From Promethearchaeota archaeon (GTDB lineage: Archaea > Asgardarchaeota > Lokiarchaeia > Sigynarchaeales > SOKP01), in the NCBI GenBank assembly GCA_030608765.1, contig JAUWDN010000010.1:1-12836 (forward strand): a DNA stretch of 12,836 bases. The letters run 5' to 3'. Below are positions 1-7,341 of the stretch, in pieces (positions within the stretch are counted from its first letter, which is position 1; every line of letters starts with the position of its first letter). The notes below the pieces were generated by a model. That model was not told the origin of the DNA and made no database searches. It saw only the letters and a program-made list of their open reading frames with translations. A program made the translations under genes and the position numbers.

Positions 1-69
1 GAAAAATAGAAAAATTTTTTAGAAATAGAATATTTTTTGAAATAATTAGCGAGGAAAGAGGATTTTTTT

Positions 70-327
70 TTGACTAAGAAAAGGAAAATAGATGTTCTAC
101 TTCATGAACTAGTCCCAAAACATTACCTTCTAACAAAAGAAGAATCACAAAATTTATTAGAGAAATATCAGATAAATCTTTCTGATTTACCTCAAATGTT
201 TGATAAGGACCCAATTTCAATAGCAATAGGCGCAAAAGAAGGAGATATTGTAAAAATTGTTCGGGAATCTCATACGACTGTAAAAAATATAAATTATTAT
301 CGGTACGTCAAAAAAGAAAAAGTATAG
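70..327 (+). CDS. rpoH: DNA-directed RNA polymerase subunit H (Rpb5 C-terminal-like)
   Basis: Small 85-residue subunit of archaeal RNA polymerase, equivalent to the C-terminal assembly domain of eukaryotic Rpb5; it sits at the lower jaw near downstream DNA. The family signature runs the whole length: HELVPKHYLL near residue 12, a helical LLEKY segment, DLPQMFDKDP, then GAKEGDIVKIVRES and a terminal YYRYV. The length is normal and the long eukaryotic N-terminal Rpb5 domain is absent, as expected. The start is TTG: an in-frame stop lies at 43-45 and no ATG follows it in a usable place. A purine-rich GAGGAAAGAGGA lies just upstream as a ribosome-binding site. The TTG is embedded in a run of nine T (63-71). 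rpoB follows after 45 nt, so the two are probably co-transcribed. Confidence 0.95.
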   Translation: MTKKRKIDVLLHELVPKHYLLTKEESQNLLEKYQINLSDLPQMFDKDPISIAIGAKEGDIVKIVRESHTTVKNINYYRYVKKEKV

Positions 328-372
328 TAAAGCTCTTTTATTAAAACTAATATTCCAATAGGTTAATTAAAA

Positions 373-3300
373 TTGAGTTCTGAAAGATTGTCTAATAGTG
401 ATAAATGGGTTGTGTTAAAAAGCCTATTTGATGAAAAAGGTTTAGTACGCCAACATCTCGATTCTTACAATAATTTTATAGAATATGAGATGCAAAGCAT
501 AGTTTATGAGTCGGGAGAAGTAATACCTGATATTCCCGGATTTAAAATTCATTTTGGAAAAATCAAAGTTGGTGTTCCAAAAGTTAGAGAAGCAGACGGT
601 GCTACAATGGAGATTACACCCATTGAAGCTAGGATACGGGAATTAAGTTATGCTGCGGATATTACCTTAGAAACGACACCTATAACTATTGATGAACGAA
701 CTCAAAGGGAAGAAGCTGAAGAAACGCTAGATATTTATATTGGTAAAATACCAATCATGTTGAAAAGTTGTCGTTGCCCTTTGGAAAGTTTATCTGAACA
801 AGAATTAATTAACAGAGGGGAAGACCCACTTGATCCAGGCGGATATTTTATAATCAATGGAACTGAGCGTGTATTAGTGACACAAGAGGATTTAGCTCCA
901 AATAGAATATTAGCCGAAGAAGCTAGCCGAAGTTCAAGTGCTACACACCAAGCAAAAGTATTTTCCACGAGAAGTGGTTTTAGAGCACCAGTAACTATAG
1001 AAAGAAAGAAAGATGGAAACCTTAGAGTATCTTTTCCTTCAGTTCCCGGAAAAATTCCGTTGGCAATCTTAATGCGTGCCTTGGGATTACACTCTGATAA
1101 AGAAATCTTTGAAGCGATCTCTGAAAATGATGATATTCAAAAAGAATTAATTCCAGTCATTGATGTTGCGTCTGAAATCCAAATTTTAAAAGATCCAGAG
1201 AAATCTCAACAAAATTCTCTAGACTATATAGGAAAGAGAGTGGCAATAGGACAAACGAAAGATTATCGTATTAGAAGAGCACTTCAAGTCTTAGATCGCT
1301 ACCTTTTGCCTCATATTGGAAATGCGGAAGAAGATCGCATTAAAAAAGCTTACTATTTAGGACAGATGGCACAAAAAGTTATGGAACTTGCTTTAGGATT
1401 TCGTGAACCCGATGACAAAGATCATTACGCTAACAAAAGATTGAAACTGGCTGGTGAATTATTTACATCCCTATTCAGAGTTGCATTTTTAAATCTTGTA
1501 AAAGACATAAAATACCAACTAGAACGGACCGCCGTTCGAGGTAGAGCTCCTAATATTAAAACTGCTGTAAGAGCAGACGTAATAACGGAGAGAATAAGAC
1601 ACGCTTTAGCAACTGGTAATTGGGTTGGTGGTAAAGCAGGCGTTAGTCAATTGTTAAATAGAACAAATCATGTAGGAACATTGAGTCATTTAAGGAGAGT
1701 TATATCTCCATTAAGTAGAAGTCAACCCCATTTTGAAGCAAGAGATTTACATCCTACTCAGTGGGGTAAGATTTGCCCCGCAGAAACTCCAGAAGGACCA
1801 AATTGTGGGTTAGTAAAAAATTTAGCACTAGCCTCTATTATATCTGTAGGCACCGATGAAAGAGTTATCGAGAACATCTTAATCGATCTAGGAGTAATTC
1901 CTATTAACGAAGTGAAAAGCGTAATGGGGGAAAAAGTAAATGTCTTTCTTAACGGTAAATTAGTGGGTATTCATCAAAAATATAATCCCTTTACGAATCA
2001 ACTTCGAGAAAAAAGGCGGAAAGGTGAGATTGGTCAGCACGTTAATATTGGATATTATCGCGATTCAAGAGAAATTCAAATAAATTGTGACGCTGGTAGA
2101 GCAACTAGACCGTTGTTTATAATTAAAAATAAGCAAACGCTTATCACAAAAGAGGATATAGAAAAAATAAAACAAGCCAAGTATACTTGGTCTGATTTAA
2201 TTCAGAAAGGCGTTATTGAATATCTAGATGCTGAAGAAGAAGAAAACGCGTATATTGCTATGTTTGAAGAAGATATAACAGCTGAACACACGCATTTAGA
2301 GATTTCTCCTGCTGCAATTTTAGGTATTTGTGCTTCGGTTATTCCATTTCCTGAGCATAATCAGTCTCCCCGAAATACATACGAGGCAGGAATGGTTAAA
2401 CAAGCGTTAGGCCTGTTTGCTGCAAATATGCATTTAAGACTTGATACGCGCGGTCACACGCTTCATTACCCTCAACAAGCCTTAGTAAAAACGAGCCCAA
2501 TGGAGATAATTGGTATTAATCGCCGACCAGCGGGTCAAAATTTCGTAGTCGGAATGATGAGTTTTGAAGGATATAATATTGAAGATGCAATTATTATAAA
2601 CAAAGCCTCAATAGAGCGCGGATTGGCACGTAGTCACTTCTTTAGAACTTACGATGCTGAAGAGAGGAAATATCCGGGAGGAGAATTAGATAAATTCGAA
2701 ATTCCAGAAAGAGGAGTTAGAGGATTCAAATCTGCTGAATCCTATAGATTATTATCGGAAGAAGATGGAATTATTGAACCTGAAACTGCTGTTGGCGGCG
2801 GTGATGTTCTTATTGGTCGAACATCTCCCCCACGCTTTATTAAATCTTACGAAGAATTTGAGTTGATGCAACCAAACAGAAGGGAAACTTCAAAAAACAT
2901 GCGACACAATGAAAAAGGAATTGTAGACACAGTAATCATATCTGAAACTGTCGATGGAAATAAATTAGTTAAAATTAAAGTTAGAGATTTACGCATTCCC
3001 GAGTTGGGAGATAAATTTTCTTCTCGACATGGTCAGAAGGGAGTACTTGGACTCATCCAACCCGCAGAAGACATGCCATTCACATCAAACGGGGTAATTC
3101 CAGATATTGTCGTTAATCCTCACGCCATGCCATCAAGAATGACTTTAGGACAATTATTTGAAGGTATTAGCGGTAAAATCGCGTGTACAACAGGAAAATT
3201 GGGTGATGCGACATCATTCGAATGGAAAGACATCACGAAACTTCAGGATCAATTAGTTGAAGCCGGTTTTGAATTTAATGGCAGAGAAGTGATGTATAAT

Positions 3301-3744
3301 GGCATAACCGGGAAAAAATACGAAGCTGGGATTTATTGCGCTCCGATTTATTATCAGAAATTATACCATCTCGTAGCAGATAAACTTCACGCACGAGCAA
3401 GAGGTCCAGTTCAAATCTTAACGAGACAACCAACAGAAGGTAGAGCAAGAGAGGGGGGTTTACGATTCGGTGAGATGGAAAGAGATTGCTTAGTGGGCCA
3501 CGGATCGGCTCTTTTATTAAAGGAGAGATTACTTGATGAGTCTGACCGAACAGTAATACTAGTATGTGAGAAATGTGGGCTTTTAGCAGTTTATGATCGA
3601 AACAGAGATAAGAGATATTGCCCTGTATGTGGAGAAAGAACTGTGATATCTAAAGTAGTATGTTCTTATGCCTTTAAACTTTTACTCCAAGAAATGATGT
3701 CTCTTGGATTAGCTCCTAGGCTTAAATTAAAAGAAAAAATATAA
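373..3744 (+). CDS. rpoB: DNA-directed RNA polymerase subunit B (unsplit, B''+B')
   Basis: Second-largest subunit of RNA polymerase, forming one side of the active-site cleft. At 1123 residues it is a single-chain B subunit, not the split B''/B' pair of many methanogens and haloarchaea. Visible landmarks are AETPEGPNCGLVKN near residues 470-483, the FEGYNIEDAIIINK block at about 731-744, GDKFSSRHGQKG at 879-890 with the two conserved active-centre lysines (K881, K889), the region around HAMPSRMTLGQLFEG, and a C-terminal zinc ribbon with C1065, C1068, C1083 and C1086. The start is TTG at 373: an in-frame stop lies at 364-366, and the first internal Met comes about 40 residues into conserved sequence. 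A weak AGGT lies about 10 nt upstream. The gene follows rpoH closely, but the usual rpoA1 is not downstream; a terminator zone and opposite-strand genes follow instead. Confidence 0.98.
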   Translation: MSSERLSNSDKWVVLKSLFDEKGLVRQHLDSYNNFIEYEMQSIVYESGEVIPDIPGFKIHFGKIKVGVPKVREADGATMEITPIEARIRELSYAADITLETTPITIDERTQREEAEETLDIYIGKIPIMLKSCRCPLESLSEQELINRGEDPLDPGGYFIINGTERVLVTQEDLAPNRILAEEASRSSSATHQAKVFSTRSGFRAPVTIERKKDGNLRVSFPSVPGKIPLAILMRALGLHSDKEIFEAISENDDIQKELIPVIDVASEIQILKDPEKSQQNSLDYIGKRVAIGQTKDYRIRRALQVLDRYLLPHIGNAEEDRIKKAYYLGQMAQKVMELALGFREPDDKDHYANKRLKLAGELFTSLFRVAFLNLVKDIKYQLERTAVRGRAPNIKTAVRADVITERIRHALATGNWVGGKAGVSQLLNRTNHVGTLSHLRRVISPLSRSQPHFEARDLHPTQWGKICPAETPEGPNCGLVKNLALASIISVGTDERVIENILIDLGVIPINEVKSVMGEKVNVFLNGKLVGIHQKYNPFTNQLREKRRKGEIGQHVNIGYYRDSREIQINCDAGRATRPLFIIKNKQTLITKEDIEKIKQAKYTWSDLIQKGVIEYLDAEEEENAYIAMFEEDITAEHTHLEISPAAILGICASVIPFPEHNQSPRNTYEAGMVKQALGLFAANMHLRLDTRGHTLHYPQQALVKTSPMEIIGINRRPAGQNFVVGMMSFEGYNIEDAIIINKASIERGLARSHFFRTYDAEERKYPGGELDKFEIPERGVRGFKSAESYRLLSEEDGIIEPETAVGGGDVLIGRTSPPRFIKSYEEFELMQPNRRETSKNMRHNEKGIVDTVIISETVDGNKLVKIKVRDLRIPELGDKFSSRHGQKGVLGLIQPAEDMPFTSNGVIPDIVVNPHAMPSRMTLGQLFEGISGKIACTTGKLGDATSFEWKDITKLQDQLVEAGFEFNGREVMYNGITGKKYEAGIYCAPIYYQKLYHLVADKLHARARGPVQILTRQPTEGRAREGGLRFGEMERDCLVGHGSALLLKERLLDESDRTVILVCEKCGLLAVYDRNRDKRYCPVCGERTVISKVVCSYAFKLLLQEMMSLGLAPRLKLKEKI

Positions 3745-3812
3745 TTTCTTTTTCTCTAGTTTTATTTTTTGGTTTGTTTTAATACAAACTTTGATATAAA
3801 GAAAAAAAAGAA
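3745..3812. terminator. Bidirectional T-rich/A-rich terminator zone
   Basis: Directly after the rpoB stop the + strand carries several T runs, including TTTTTCTC and TATTTTTT, then a weak hairpin GTTTG (3772-3776) / CAAAC (3785-3789). Just beyond, an A-rich stretch around 3799-3812 reads as a T run on the - strand, where the convergent membrane-protein gene ends at 3829. Archaeal polymerases stop at U-rich tracts without needing strong hairpins, so this 84-nt gap plausibly ends both transcripts. The function is inferred from base composition and position. Confidence 0.6.
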
Positions 3813-3828
3813 TGAGTTAATTTTTAGA

Positions 3829-4263
3829 TCAACCGAATTGAACAAAAGTATACAATTCTGGAATTAGAGAATAAATAATATACAAAATGAATAGCGTCAA
3901 AAGCGAAACCCATAATGCGTGTTCCCAAGAAATACCCAGCAAGAATTTAGTTAAAGTTAATAGCAAAAGAAAGAATATAATCGGTCCAAAATTCGCCAGG
4001 AAGTTCTGACCTCCGCCATCAATAGCTGATCTTAACGATGCTAATCCATTACCTAATAGATTCAGAACCATCATAATTGCTCCTACGATAATGGGAAGCA
4101 CTAAGACCGCTACAAAAGCTAAGATAAGAATTAAAACCCATTTGTCTCGCGCTTTAGTTTTAGAAACTACTAAAAGAACAGCTATGTACATAATTAGAAA
4201 TACTATCACTGTTGCTAAGATTAGCCACAAGACGGTACTTAGAGTATCCATTTGAAATAACAT
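3829..4263 (-). CDS. Four-pass integral membrane protein of unknown function
   Basis: A 144-residue, very hydrophobic protein. I do not recognise the family. Four transmembrane helices can be read at about residues 8-33, 42-70, 91-110 and 114-136. A short basic loop (KTKARDK) lies between helices 1 and 2, and a glycine-containing polar loop (SAIDGGGQNF) between helices 2 and 3. There is no obvious signal peptide, catalytic motif or metal site. The start is the ATG at 4261-4263, preceded by a good Shine-Dalgarno AAGGAG (4271-4276 on this strand) with 7 nt spacing; a TATA-like box lies further upstream. It converges on rpoB across a terminator zone. The next - strand gene upstream also encodes a small membrane protein, 187 nt away. 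The two may be functionally linked but probably have separate promoters. Confidence 0.75.
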   Translation of the reverse strand: MLFQMDTLSTVLWLILATVIVFLIMYIAVLLVVSKTKARDKWVLILILAFVAVLVLPIIVGAIMMVLNLLGNGLASLRSAIDGGGQNFLANFGPIIFFLLLLTLTKFLLGISWEHALWVSLLTLFILYIIYSLIPELYTFVQFG

Positions 4264-4331
4264 TTTTCTGCTCCTTCTTATTAATTATAGATTTAAGTTA
4301 AATTTTGAATTAAGAGAAAAATACACTCCTT

Positions 4332-4343
4332 CTTTTATAAATC
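4332..4343 (-). promoter_or_regulatory. Candidate TATA box for the four-pass membrane protein gene
   Basis: Read on the - strand this is GATTTATAAAAG, a good archaeal TATA-box match. It lies 69-80 nt from the ATG at 4263 and predicts a transcript starting near 4308 with a leader of about 45 nt. That fits the clear Shine-Dalgarno sequence in front of this gene. Promoter activity is inferred. Confidence 0.45.
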
Positions 4344-4450
4344 TTTATTATATTTTTTATTGATTCTTATGAGGTAGTATTTAGCACATGAAGACAATTA
4401 GAACTGCATCATATTAGAAACAATTCTGAGTTCAATTATAACTAACAGAG

Positions 4451-4678
4451 TTATATCCCAAATGTAATGAGGAAGAAGTGGAATGCAAACCCTAATAATA
4501 TAGCAGAAATGCTAATTGAAATAATTGAGAGTTTAATTGATAATTCTCTTCCATATCTTGTATAGACAATTAATATTGTCAAAGAAAGGAACCCAATGAA
4601 GAGAAAAACCCACGCTAAGACCCAGATAGTTATTGAAGGAACTTGAAAATCATCAATTTGTAAGTTTAAAAATAACAT
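4451..4678 (-). CDS. Small two-pass membrane protein of unknown function
   Basis: A 75-residue hydrophobic protein with two predicted transmembrane helices at about residues 17-40 and 50-72. A short positively charged loop (YTRYGRELSIK) joins them, and a short polar N-terminus (NLQIDDFQVP) precedes them. I do not recognise the family and see no catalytic residues. The ATG at 4676-4678 has no convincing Shine-Dalgarno; an AT-rich CCATAAAAAC lies about 20 nt upstream on the - strand, so the mRNA may be leaderless. It is flanked on the same strand by the four-pass membrane protein gene downstream and the nucleotidyltransferase gene upstream. The reading frame looks genuine because it alternates membrane segments with charged turns, but being this short it could be a chance ORF. 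Confidence 0.6.
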   Translation of the reverse strand: MLFLNLQIDDFQVPSITIWVLAWVFLFIGFLSLTILIVYTRYGRELSIKLSIISISISAILLGFAFHFFLITFGI

Positions 4679-4750
4679 TAAAAATCGTTACTTGTTTTTA
4701 TGGTTTAAGTAATATCTTATCTTTTATTTTTTTTTAACTTTATTAATCTG

Positions 4751-4779
4751 ATTTCATAAGTGTCGCCATGAGATGAAAT
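4751..4779. other. 7-bp inverted repeat between - strand genes
   Basis: ATTTCAT (4751-4757) and ATGAAAT (4773-4779) are perfect complements around a 15-nt centre that is less AT-rich than its surroundings (AAGTGTCGCCATGAG). It lies just past the stop of the nucleotidyltransferase gene on the - strand. On that strand it is followed by A-rich rather than T-rich sequence, so it is not a classical terminator. It could stabilise the mRNA 3' end or be a chance palindrome. Confidence 0.35.
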
Positions 4780-4794
4780 GGTTAGTAATTTTTA

Positions 4795-5679
4795 TTAAAT
4801 TTTGGAGGAATTATAGATTTTTTTTGCTATTTTTATGTACCTTATGAGATATGGTAAACCATTGAACTTTTTCTTAAGATAATTAATAAATTCTTGAAAT
4901 TCTAATTTTCTATGAAGAGATCCGTTTCTAAGTAGAGAAAAAATAAAAAGTGTAAAATTTTTTCTAAGATTGGTAAAATCCGTAGAGAATTTATCATTTC
5001 GCCTAAAAATCATAGATTCTTTCATGAAATGTAGCATATTTTTTCTTATTTTATAGTCTATATGTAAATTATCTATATGTATTGATATATTAAGAACAGA
5101 GGTTAAATAATAGCTTTTGTCGAAATATTTACATAAATAGAATCCAAATTTGAATACGGCCTTGGTAAATTCTCTCTTGGAAATTAAAGTGTTCCCAAAA
5201 GATTTAGTCTCTTTTAGGCTTTTATCTAGATGATAAAGACTTCTCGCAAAAATATCATCGAAATCATATTTAAGGTCAGAAATCTTGGGAAGTTGATTTC
5301 GTATATCTTTACCATATAAGAGTTGAGAGTTCTCTTGACATTTCAAGTCTAAAAGGCTCCACTCGTAATTAGCAAATGACTCGTGGGCAAATACTTCTTT
5401 TTCTTTTAATCCTTGTAGTGTAGTGTATCCTAGCCAAACATTAAAATTTTCGAATTTTTTAGTTTCGTATCGAACCTCTGTCCAATCGAGTTTTGGGATT
5501 TTACCTAACGAGGTTACTATGACAATTACATCAATATCAGTGTATTTCCAATCAGACGGAAGCGTATCATCAAAATAGCTTCCTATACCGTACACACTGA
5601 TTATATTATCTTTAAAACTATCCTCTAAATAGTTAATAATGTTTGAAATTATACTATCTTTTATTTTAATTTTGTTCAC
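4795..5679 (-). CDS. Nucleotidyltransferase-fold protein with helical C-terminal domain
   Basis: A 294-residue protein whose N-terminus looks like a polymerase-beta-type nucleotidyltransferase. The glycine-serine turn GIGSYFDD (G33, S34) is followed after 13 residues by TDIDVIVIV, giving the metal-binding pair D48 and D50. The third carboxylate is not obvious: the later strand reads FENFNVWLGY, with Asn where Asp is common, so activity is uncertain. Residues from about 140 onward look mostly helical, as in aminoglycoside adenylyltransferases, where an all-alpha domain follows the catalytic one. Family knowledge suggests transfer of a nucleotide from an NTP to a small molecule, RNA or protein; the substrate cannot be told here. 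The start is GTG with no Shine-Dalgarno; a TATA-like box 37 nt upstream suggests a short leader. No HEPN or other toxin-antitoxin partner lies beside it. The gene appears more AT-rich than its neighbours. Confidence 0.75.
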   Translation of the reverse strand: MNKIKIKDSIISNIINYLEDSFKDNIISVYGIGSYFDDTLPSDWKYTDIDVIVIVTSLGKIPKLDWTEVRYETKKFENFNVWLGYTTLQGLKEKEVFAHESFANYEWSLLDLKCQENSQLLYGKDIRNQLPKISDLKYDFDDIFARSLYHLDKSLKETKSFGNTLISKREFTKAVFKFGFYLCKYFDKSYYLTSVLNISIHIDNLHIDYKIRKNMLHFMKESMIFRRNDKFSTDFTNLRKNFTLFIFSLLRNGSLHRKLEFQEFINYLKKKFNGLPYLIRYIKIAKKIYNSSKI

Positions 5680-5715
5680 TACTTATTGCTTAAATTAAAA
5701 TTTAAAGTTGTGTTC

Positions 5716-5724
5716 TATTTATAA
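5716..5724 (-). promoter_or_regulatory. Candidate TATA box for the nucleotidyltransferase gene
   Basis: TTATAAATA on the - strand, about 37 nt from the GTG start at 5679. This spacing predicts a transcript with only a short leader, consistent with the missing Shine-Dalgarno. It shares the 94-nt divergent intergenic region with the promoter of the + strand gene at 5774. Confidence 0.45.
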
Positions 5725-5732
5725 TATCATTA

Positions 5733-5747
5733 TTTAGATATATATTA
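5733..5747 (+). promoter_or_regulatory. Candidate TATA box for the 260-residue unknown gene
   Basis: TTTAGATATATATTA, centred about 31 nt before the ATG at 5774. With typical archaeal spacing the transcript would start at or within a few bases of the ATG, giving a nearly leaderless mRNA. Confidence 0.45.
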
Positions 5748-5773
5748 TTAAAGAAATAATTTAATGAGTTAAA

Positions 5774-6556
5774 ATGCATTTTTTAAACAACTTAATTACC
5801 ACGCCAAAGTTAGACGACCCCGCAAAAAAACACATGCACATTCATAGACATTTCTATAGATATTCTAAAGGAGATTTTATTGGTCCTGCGTTAAAAATCA
5901 CTAAAACAAGTGGAAAAATAACCCTTAAAGGAGCTCATGAATATGAAGATTTAATTTTAGAGCTTGTTGTGAAATCTCTATCGAATTCCCAACCTGATTT
6001 TGAGATTAATGGGAAATTGATAACAGGAAGCGATTTACAAGATACAATATCGAATCTAGGCTTAAACTGGGGTTTGAAAAAATCCACGGGTAAAACTAAA
6101 AACTACAAAGCAGACATTATTGACCAGATCAATAAGAGCCTGTTATTACAAGCACTAGACATATTTAGAGAGAATAGCTACTTACTGTTATCTTTCGTTA
6201 TTAATCCAACTTGTAAAGTTACGACCAAAAAAAAAATACCCCAACCATCTAAAAAAAAAGCTGAAGATGACGATGTGAATAAAAGAATTCAATTTTGTAC
6301 CGGAATACTTAGTAATACAGATGCTAATCTTAAGATGGTGTTAGATTTAGCTGTTCCTGATTTTATATCTGATATCCCTAAAAAGTGGAAGTCCATTATA
6401 GTACTTAATAATTATTTAATAAACGAGATTGAGATTCCTACGAATATCAAGGACTCACGTTTATTAAGGATCATGGCGATAAGAAAAGGAAAAATGTTTC
6501 GATCACTTAATATTGACGGTGAATTAATAGAAAAACAATACTCGATTTTAGTTTAA
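5774..6556 (+). CDS. Conserved-looking protein of unknown function upstream of tfe
   Basis: A 260-residue soluble protein that I do not recognise. The N-terminus carries an unusual alternating histidine motif, HMHIHRH (H20, H22, H24, H26), then FYRYSKGDFIGPALKI, which reads like a folded, conserved core. The middle (residues 80-150) looks alpha/beta. Residues 150-170 form a charged linker (TTKKK, SKKKAEDDD) encoded by two long A tracts (A10 at 6227-6236, A9 at 6251-6259). A second globular segment (about 171-260) ends in short beta-like strands. There are no transmembrane segments, Cys clusters or nucleotide-binding loops. The histidine cluster could bind metal, which is inference only. The start is an ATG with a TATA-like box about 31 nt upstream. 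tfe begins 85 nt after the stop on the same strand, so the pair may be co-expressed. Confidence 0.7.
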   Translation: MHFLNNLITTPKLDDPAKKHMHIHRHFYRYSKGDFIGPALKITKTSGKITLKGAHEYEDLILELVVKSLSNSQPDFEINGKLITGSDLQDTISNLGLNWGLKKSTGKTKNYKADIIDQINKSLLLQALDIFRENSYLLLSFVINPTCKVTTKKKIPQPSKKKAEDDDVNKRIQFCTGILSNTDANLKMVLDLAVPDFISDIPKKWKSIIVLNNYLINEIEIPTNIKDSRLLRIMAIRKGKMFRSLNIDGELIEKQYSILV

Positions 6557-6641
6557 AATTCAGCAAACTAAATTCAAATATTTAGAAATTCAAAAAATTT
6601 AATTTTTATGAAAATTTTACTTGTATAACCAATAGAAAAAA

Positions 6642-7250
6642 TTGAGAAAATCACGGATTATGAAGGATTTAAGCCCTCTGTTAAGATCTTTTTTGTATAT
6701 AATAAGTGGAGATATAGCAATAGAAGTTGGAATTGAATTATTAAATTCGGAAGATGAAGATATAACTGATGAAGGTATTACTGAAAACATTAAAACCCGC
6801 CTTAAAGACAAAAATCCCGATATGAGTTTTGAAAGCAATAGTGAAGAGTTTTTAAAATTAAATACCGTACGAAAGACATTATATAAATTATATAGTGGAA
6901 AATTAGCTCAATTTAGAAGAATTCGTGATAAATCTACAGGCTGGTTTATATATTATTGGTGGCATGAATTTGATTTGTTTGAAGAAATATTAATGGATAA
7001 AAGGAGAACAATGGAGATAAAGTTAAGAGAAAGGTTAAGATTCGAAGAAAATAACTACTTCTTTGTTTGTAAAGATTGTCAAGATTCAAACAATAAATTC
7101 AATTTTGATAAAGCATTTGAGTTGAATTTCAGATGCCCTGATTGTGGGGGTCCATTAGAAGCTCAAGAAAATCAGGAATTAATTCATCTTCTAAAAAAGA
7201 GAATAGTTCTTATTGAAAATCTGGATTTTTCTTCTTTTCTTTTATCCTAG
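6642..7250 (+). CDS. tfe: Transcription factor E (TFE alpha)
   Basis: Archaeal homologue of the TFIIE alpha subunit. It binds the RNA polymerase clamp and upstream DNA and helps open promoters. At 202 residues it has the normal length and both family domains: an N-terminal winged helix (about residues 10-105) with the signature TVRKTLYKLYSGKLAQFRRI followed by STGWFIYYWW, and a C-terminal zinc ribbon with C143, C146, C165 and C168 (CKDC and CPDCGG) around FNFDKAFELNFRC, then a short helical tail. The start is uncertain. The TTG at 6642 gives the longest frame, but the in-frame ATG at 6660 (MKDLSPLLRS) fits the family N-terminus just as well, and neither has a clear Shine-Dalgarno. No TFE beta gene is in the window. 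It converges with mbf1, ending 91 nt from it. Confidence 0.93.
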   Translation: MRKSRIMKDLSPLLRSFLYIISGDIAIEVGIELLNSEDEDITDEGITENIKTRLKDKNPDMSFESNSEEFLKLNTVRKTLYKLYSGKLAQFRRIRDKSTGWFIYYWWHEFDLFEEILMDKRRTMEIKLRERLRFEENNYFFVCKDCQDSNNKFNFDKAFELNFRCPDCGGPLEAQENQELIHLLKKRIVLIENLDFSSFLLS

Positions 7251-7341
7251 AGATTTACTCTGAAATATAAAAGAATGCCTATTTTTATAAGCTACTACTA
7301 TCTGATGTTAGATATTACAACCCTCTTATCTATATTAGTTC

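Noticed and set aside
735..968. Reading frame on the - strand inside rpoB
   Set aside because: It lies wholly within a strongly conserved rpoB segment in another frame and has no recognisable protein features.
4795..5679. Toxin-antitoxin (MNT/HEPN) module
   Set aside because: No HEPN-like partner gene lies on either side, and the protein is much longer than typical MNT antitoxins.
6617..6838. Reading frame on the - strand over the tfe start
   Set aside because: Antisense to the conserved winged-helix domain of tfe; low-complexity Ser/Ile-rich translation with no ribosome-binding site.
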